Of a stretch of 64,000 bases of DNA, positions 54,701 through 60,700 are shown piece after piece. Below the pieces are notes generated by a model. The model was not told the origin of the DNA, did not search any database, and saw only the letters and a program-made list of their open reading frames with translations. The translations under genes and the position numbers were made by a program. This stretch comes from Agelaius tricolor (taxonomy: Eukaryota; Chordata; Aves; Passeriformes; Icteridae), in NCBI GenBank assembly GCA_023055355.1, contig JALJCS010000004.1, positions 33,045,744-33,109,743 on the forward strand, in the 5' to 3' direction. Position 1 is the stretch's first letter; each line of letters begins with the position of its first letter.

Positions 54701-57700
54701 CCCAACTATGTAAACTACCCTCTGCCGCTCTCACTTCCAATTTATTAGTAGCTCTGCTTTAGCTCTCCAAATCTATGTTTGCCACACACACAGCCCTGTA
54801 GTCTTGGTTTCTGATACTGTGTTCTGTTATTATTATTGACAGCCTGTTGCATAATCCAATATATTAGACTTGACTGCTCTGTCAAAAAAAGCCTATAATC
54901 TATGAAATAATGGTATTTACTCCAATGGAAAATGCAGGTTCTCTGTTTTACATGAAAAACTAGTGTAGATAAAACATTAAAGAACTATGTCGAGAAACAT
55001 TATGAAATTGATTGGAGCATGAAATAAGACCTTTTCTGTTTACAATATTTTGTTCATGTCTTTAAAACCACTTTGTGTTATATTCTTGTGATATCGTCTG
55101 TTCAGCCTAGACCATTCAGCCCTCCATTGACTGCTAACTCAAGTCCACCTCCAGCAGCTCCTTTGGCACGTGCAGAGAGCATTTCTTCTATATCCTCTTC
55201 TGCTTCCCTCAGTGCAGCAAACACACCTACAGTTGGTAAGTTTAATTAACCATTTTATCTTACTGGAGAAATAGGATAACTCAGCCACTAGGCTGCACCT
55301 GCTGCAAGAAACATTTATTGGAGTTAGTTCTTTCATATGCAAGTCCAGGTACTTAAGCATTCTTCGCAATGTCTGCTTCTAAATGACACTGAGACACAGG
55401 AAAGTAGATTAAATGAGATTAGACCATAGACCCAGTTATGGCATGTTCTTTAGGGAAATATTCACAATTAACATTCCATGAATTCTTATTTGGTATGCCA
55501 TGCATCTTATTTGGTATGCTATTTTTGTATAGCCATCAACTACAACACGTTATCGTATATTTGTTCAGAAGATGTTATTGTATAGGTGCACAAATACTTA
55601 GGGATACTGAAAAATTCCAATGAATACAAATGTTCACAGAACTGAGTTCTTTTATGTTCTAATGCTTATTTTTCTGCAAGTTAGTTAAGAATATAAGCTA
55701 AGCAGTAAAAGCAAAACAATTAAACAAAGATCAAGAGGGAAAGGAAAGTCTTCATGTGTTGTCACTAATTTAGAAGGTTTTCTCTTGTTTTTAAAGCAAG
55801 GTGCTTCAGTTTGATATTTGATTATCATAAATCAAAAGGAGACATTGGGGCTTTTTTAGTTAGTTGGGGGTTTTTGTTAGTTTGGGAAGGGCAGGGCTTA
55901 AGGCATTTTAACTTATTTATTTAGCAGTATTGAACTATTTAACTTCTGAACACAGTTACACCTTTAGACACAAGTTAAATCAAGTTGTCAGGTTATCATT
56001 TAGTTATCTGCAAATGTTACTGATGCCAAGGATTCCTCACTCAGGCTCAGCAGCTCTGAAGAGCATCTGTGCAGCACCTAGTGGGAGTTCTGCAGTGGAG
56101 TCATTTCCACCCTGTGCAGAAGCGAGGCTACTAAGTTCTGCCCAACCTTAGCTCTTACAGTTCAGTATCCACCAGTTTCACAAATGCTGAGAAGCATCGC
56201 AGAAACACAACTAATATTTTGGTTGCCAGAGTCTATCCAGGCTCACGTCCTCAGATCTGAGCTCTGGTGTCAAGGAACCAAAAATTGGTGGCAAGAGCAT
56301 CAATATCCCCCAGCTCTGGGGAGATATGTATGTGTGTGGTTGGAAACAGTGGCAGAGTGAAATCATGAGGTGAGGCAGGAGGTAAGGAGGTATGTGCTGA
56401 CAGTGAAGCTTGATCTGGTTATTATTCTGGCCTAGGAAAGTAGGTAAGGCCAGTTCCATCTGCAGTGACTGTATGAATTAAATAGTCCTGGGAAAATGGG
56501 AAGAGCAGTACAAAAAGCTGAAGTACTTTGGGACATGAGACTATAGCTTGCAATACATTCTGTATTCTTTTAACTTTTGCGCAATCCAGTGTTCCCCTTA
56601 CCCCATTTGTTCTGAATAATGGAGAATTGACTCTGATTATCTTCTTGCAAGTTGAACTTTAAGGCATGTGTAATTTAGTGCTTCTTTTATGCTTTTGCTT
56701 AAATTTAATTTGCAAAATATTTTTAATATTAATTTTTAGCATCTATTTTTGCTTGAATTTTTTTTTTCTTGCAATGTTTTGTTTCATTTAACTGTAATAG
56801 ACAATGGTCTTTTGATTCGAAATCTTCCTGCAATTGAAAAGCTTTGTGAGACACTGCCAGGTATTGTACTCAAAGCACATTTATGTCTTAACTAATCTTC
56901 CTAATATACTACATCTAATAAAATTCTATTTCTTTTTGAAACAAGTTTCTCCAGATATTTTTGGTATCTGGCACATACAAGTTGCTTGACATCTCAAGTA
57001 CGTAACAAGTTGTATGTTGCTGAAATGACCAAAACGTGATGTAAACACTTTTATATAATGCTGTCCTCTGTCTATCCAATTTCCTGTTCCATAAACAAGG
57101 TGAAACTTGGCCCTGGTTCTTCAGTTTGTCATTACTACTTTTTTTCAAGTAAAGTGAATATATTTTTACTTTGACAATCCTAATTCTCCTAACACGTTAG
57201 GAGAATGCTTCTATATTTACATATAAAATGGATCTTAGAAGACAGACATAATAAAGACTGTACTTTTTCAAATAAATTTTATTTTCATGACAGCTCTTTT
57301 GCCAGTATTAAAACTGTCTGGATCTTTGTTCCTAAACTGAACTAAAACCATTTTATCATCTTTATTCAGCTGTCCTTTTTATGACCAATGATGGAGTCTT
57401 TTGTTCTGCAGTTTTGGTCTGCACTTTGAAGGTGTCAGTGCAACCATTTGCATGGTTATGTTACTAGTTCTTGGGTCAGCACAGCTCAGGAGCTAGTAGT
57501 GGTGATCAGGCTGAGACTGGTAGCAGGGCATTTAAGCCAGGTTTGTCATCAATACCAAAGGTGATAGACCTGGAGCCTTGATCTGGGCTGCAGTCTGAGA
57601 TGAAGTTAGGATACCTTCATGCATCTCTGTCACTTCCCTTCTGTCCGAGACCTCACAACATGTGTAGAAAACCCTGAAGCTGAATGTTGCTGCATTGAAT

Positions 57701-60700
57701 TGTACTCTCAGCAGCAAGGCAACAAAACTGTTGACTTTCAAAACTGCTGACCTTCAGCATCAGAACAAGCAGTTATGTTTGTATCATATGATAAAATGAC
57801 AGAATCACGAAGGATGGGAAAAGACTGCCAAGATCATCAAGTCCAGTCATTGAACGATCACCACCTTGTCAATTAAACAAAAGCACTAAGCGCTCCAGTC
57901 ATTTCTTGAACACCTCCAGGGATCATGACTCCACCACCTGCCTGGTAGCCTATGCTAAGTGAATAAATTCTTGCTGTTGTCCAGCCTGGATCTCCCCTGG
58001 CACAGCTTGAGGCCATTTTGACTTCTCCTGTTGCTGATTGCGTGGGAGAAGAGGCTGTCCCCTACCTTGCTACACCCTCTTTCAGGCAGTTGTAGAGAGT
58101 GGTAAGGCCTCCCCTTATCACTCCTTTTGTCCAGGCAAAATGTACTGAGCTCCTTTAGCTATTTCTCATATGACTTACTCTCCAGACACTTGCCTTGCTC
58201 CATTCCCCTTCTCTGGATGTGCTCCAGCACCAAAATGTCTTCCTTGAATTGAGGGGCCCAAAACTGGACACAGTACTCAAGGTGTGGCCTCACCAGTGCT
58301 GAGTACAGAGGAGCAATCCCTGTCCTGCTCCTGCTGGCCACACCATTGCTGGCACAGGCCAGGATGCCATTGGCCTTCTTGGCCACCTGGGCACTGCTGG
58401 CTCCTGTTCAGCTGCTGTCACCAGCACCCCCAGGGCCTTTTCCTGTGGCAGCTTTGCAGCCACTCTGCCCCAGCCTGTGGCACTGCCTGGGCTTGCTGTG
58501 ACCCAAGGGCAGGACCCAGCACTGGGCCTTGTTGAACGAATAGTAATTTATTTATTTTTCAGTTTATTGGTTTCTAAGAGAATGCATAGATTTTTGAGTC
58601 AAAAAGTGGGAGCAGAGTAAAGAAGGGAGAAGTGATCTCATTTGTTGTTCCCCAAATAGGTCTCAGAGAAATATATATACATACATATTTGCTTTGATGT
58701 TCCCTGAAAAAAAGTTAAAAGCATGTTATTTTTTCTAATACATTTTACTTTTCAGTCAAGCAAACAGTGTTTGTCTTTTACCAATATGAATATAAAGAAT
58801 ATGTTTGCATTACTCTGCATAATTTTTGAAATATTGCTATAAAAATGTACATAAGGCCATTCCATTAAGATAAAGATTTTAAAATAATTGATACACCTGT
58901 ATACAAGGTAATCCCTCTGCTCCACAATTGTTTGTTGTTCCTTAGTGAATTGGCAGAAAAAGACATCAAAACAGCTCAGCAACTCTAGTGACACATTCAT
59001 TGAAGGTACATTTTTGTTTTACTGAAGAATAATTCTGGAGTTCAATATTTCACCAAACAGAATTTCAAGTAATTGACAATTCATAATTTTATTGTATATT
59101 TGCCTCTTGAAATAATGGTTTCCTGAGACTATTGAGAATCACAGCTTTTTATTGGTAGTTTTCAGGGACAGAAAAAACTTCAGAATCTTGATCCATGTAT
59201 TGTCTGAAAGAATAAAGAAAAACAACCTACTGAAAAAAAAATAAATCAGTGGTTTTTAGACAGAATCATACTAATTAGTTCGTTTAAGAATTTTTGATTT
59301 TCAACACTTTTGACTAGATTTTTTGGATCTAAGGAGGCCTAAGTGTTGCACAAATGTTTTTATGGCACTGAGAAGCACTCTGAACATTTTACTACCTTAT
59401 GTGAGAAATTGTAATGGAGAGAGAGGTATGAGGTAGCAGAATTAGACTAGCTCCTGTCTTTGACTGTCTTCTGTCACTACTTCATTCACTTATCTCTTAA
59501 TTTAAGGTCTAATATGAGATATTAGGTGCTCTGTGAAGAGCAAGGCCCCAACTTTCTTTTTACTTCTGAAAGAGCTTAGAAAGGACAGCCACTTAGAGTA
59601 AATAGGTTTAATTTGCCATGGGCAATATTATACAGAAGCATTTTGTCTCTCCTTTGTGGTATGAAAGAGAAATTTTTCAATTTGATTATGAAAAGATAAA
59701 GACTGTGCCTCCTTTGTGATAGGTAATACTATGTGATACAGACCATTTTTTCATGGTACAAAAAATATAAGATGCTATCTACTACAGTACTGCACTAAGA
59801 AAAAAGAAGAAACTTCCAGTATTGTCTTTCATATTCCATACAAACGTGATGATTTGTGAAAAATGAAATCCCATGACAACCTGTTTCATCAACTGTATAT
59901 GCGCATTTCAAAAAGCCTTCAAATGAGGTTTTGGTTGATATAGCTCTATATTGGAATTGTGTTGTGTTGGCACAAGCAACAAGTGAAGACTTCTCCAACA
60001 ATTTCTGCTTGGGAATTGCAGTGTTTGTTGGCTGAAAATGTTAAAAGAATGTTAAACTGTTCACTTATATGGGGTAATATTGATGAATTTGCATATAAGT
60101 TCATTTTTACTGTAAGAGAATTCTTTGTATTTCTGTTACCATTTTATCATGCATTTTTCCATATAAAAAAGCATACAGTAGGGATCTTTATTTTAAAGCA
60201 TTCTGTTCAGTTTGCTTTGGGTCTGTTGACTTCACCCCCACCGATAGCCGTTTTAATGCAGTGTTCATCTATCTCCTTTCTGTCTATTTACATAATGTCA
60301 TACCAATAGTCATACCTATGTTCTTATGCTGCTGAGCAGCATTTTGGTGGTACTATTGTATTGTACTATGTTTATCTATTTCTACACACTTTACAAGTAA
60401 TACCTCTGTTGAGACTGTGATGTTGGTGTAAACTCTTGTGAAAATTACAGATGTAGTCAACCATTCTGAAATCTACTAAGCTTTTTGAAAATTAAATTTA
60501 TACACTGTATGTATTCTAGGTGTTTCACGTGGTCCCAGCCCCGTCAGCCTTGGAAACCAGGACACCTTGCCTGTTGCAGTAGCTCTTACTGAATCTGTTA
60601 ACGCCTACTTTAAAGGAGCAGATCCCACAAAGTTAGTTAAATAGTGAATTGTGTTGAATGTATTGAGTTACAATGAGAAAAGACAATGGGTCTACTTTTC

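Larger units (their letters stand above)
52279..55105 (+). other. FCHO2 intron W18-W19
   Basis: This 2.8-kb intron holds a probable LTR element with an internal minisatellite (about 53400-54242) and a CR1 fragment (54318-54530). A GC-richer patch near 52640-52830 is not identified. Confidence 0.75.

Noticed and set aside
58159..58386. Minus-strand frame with [15 protein letters not shown]
   Set aside because: Real homology, but to the CR1 reverse transcriptase C-terminus in a truncated LINE, so not a host gene.
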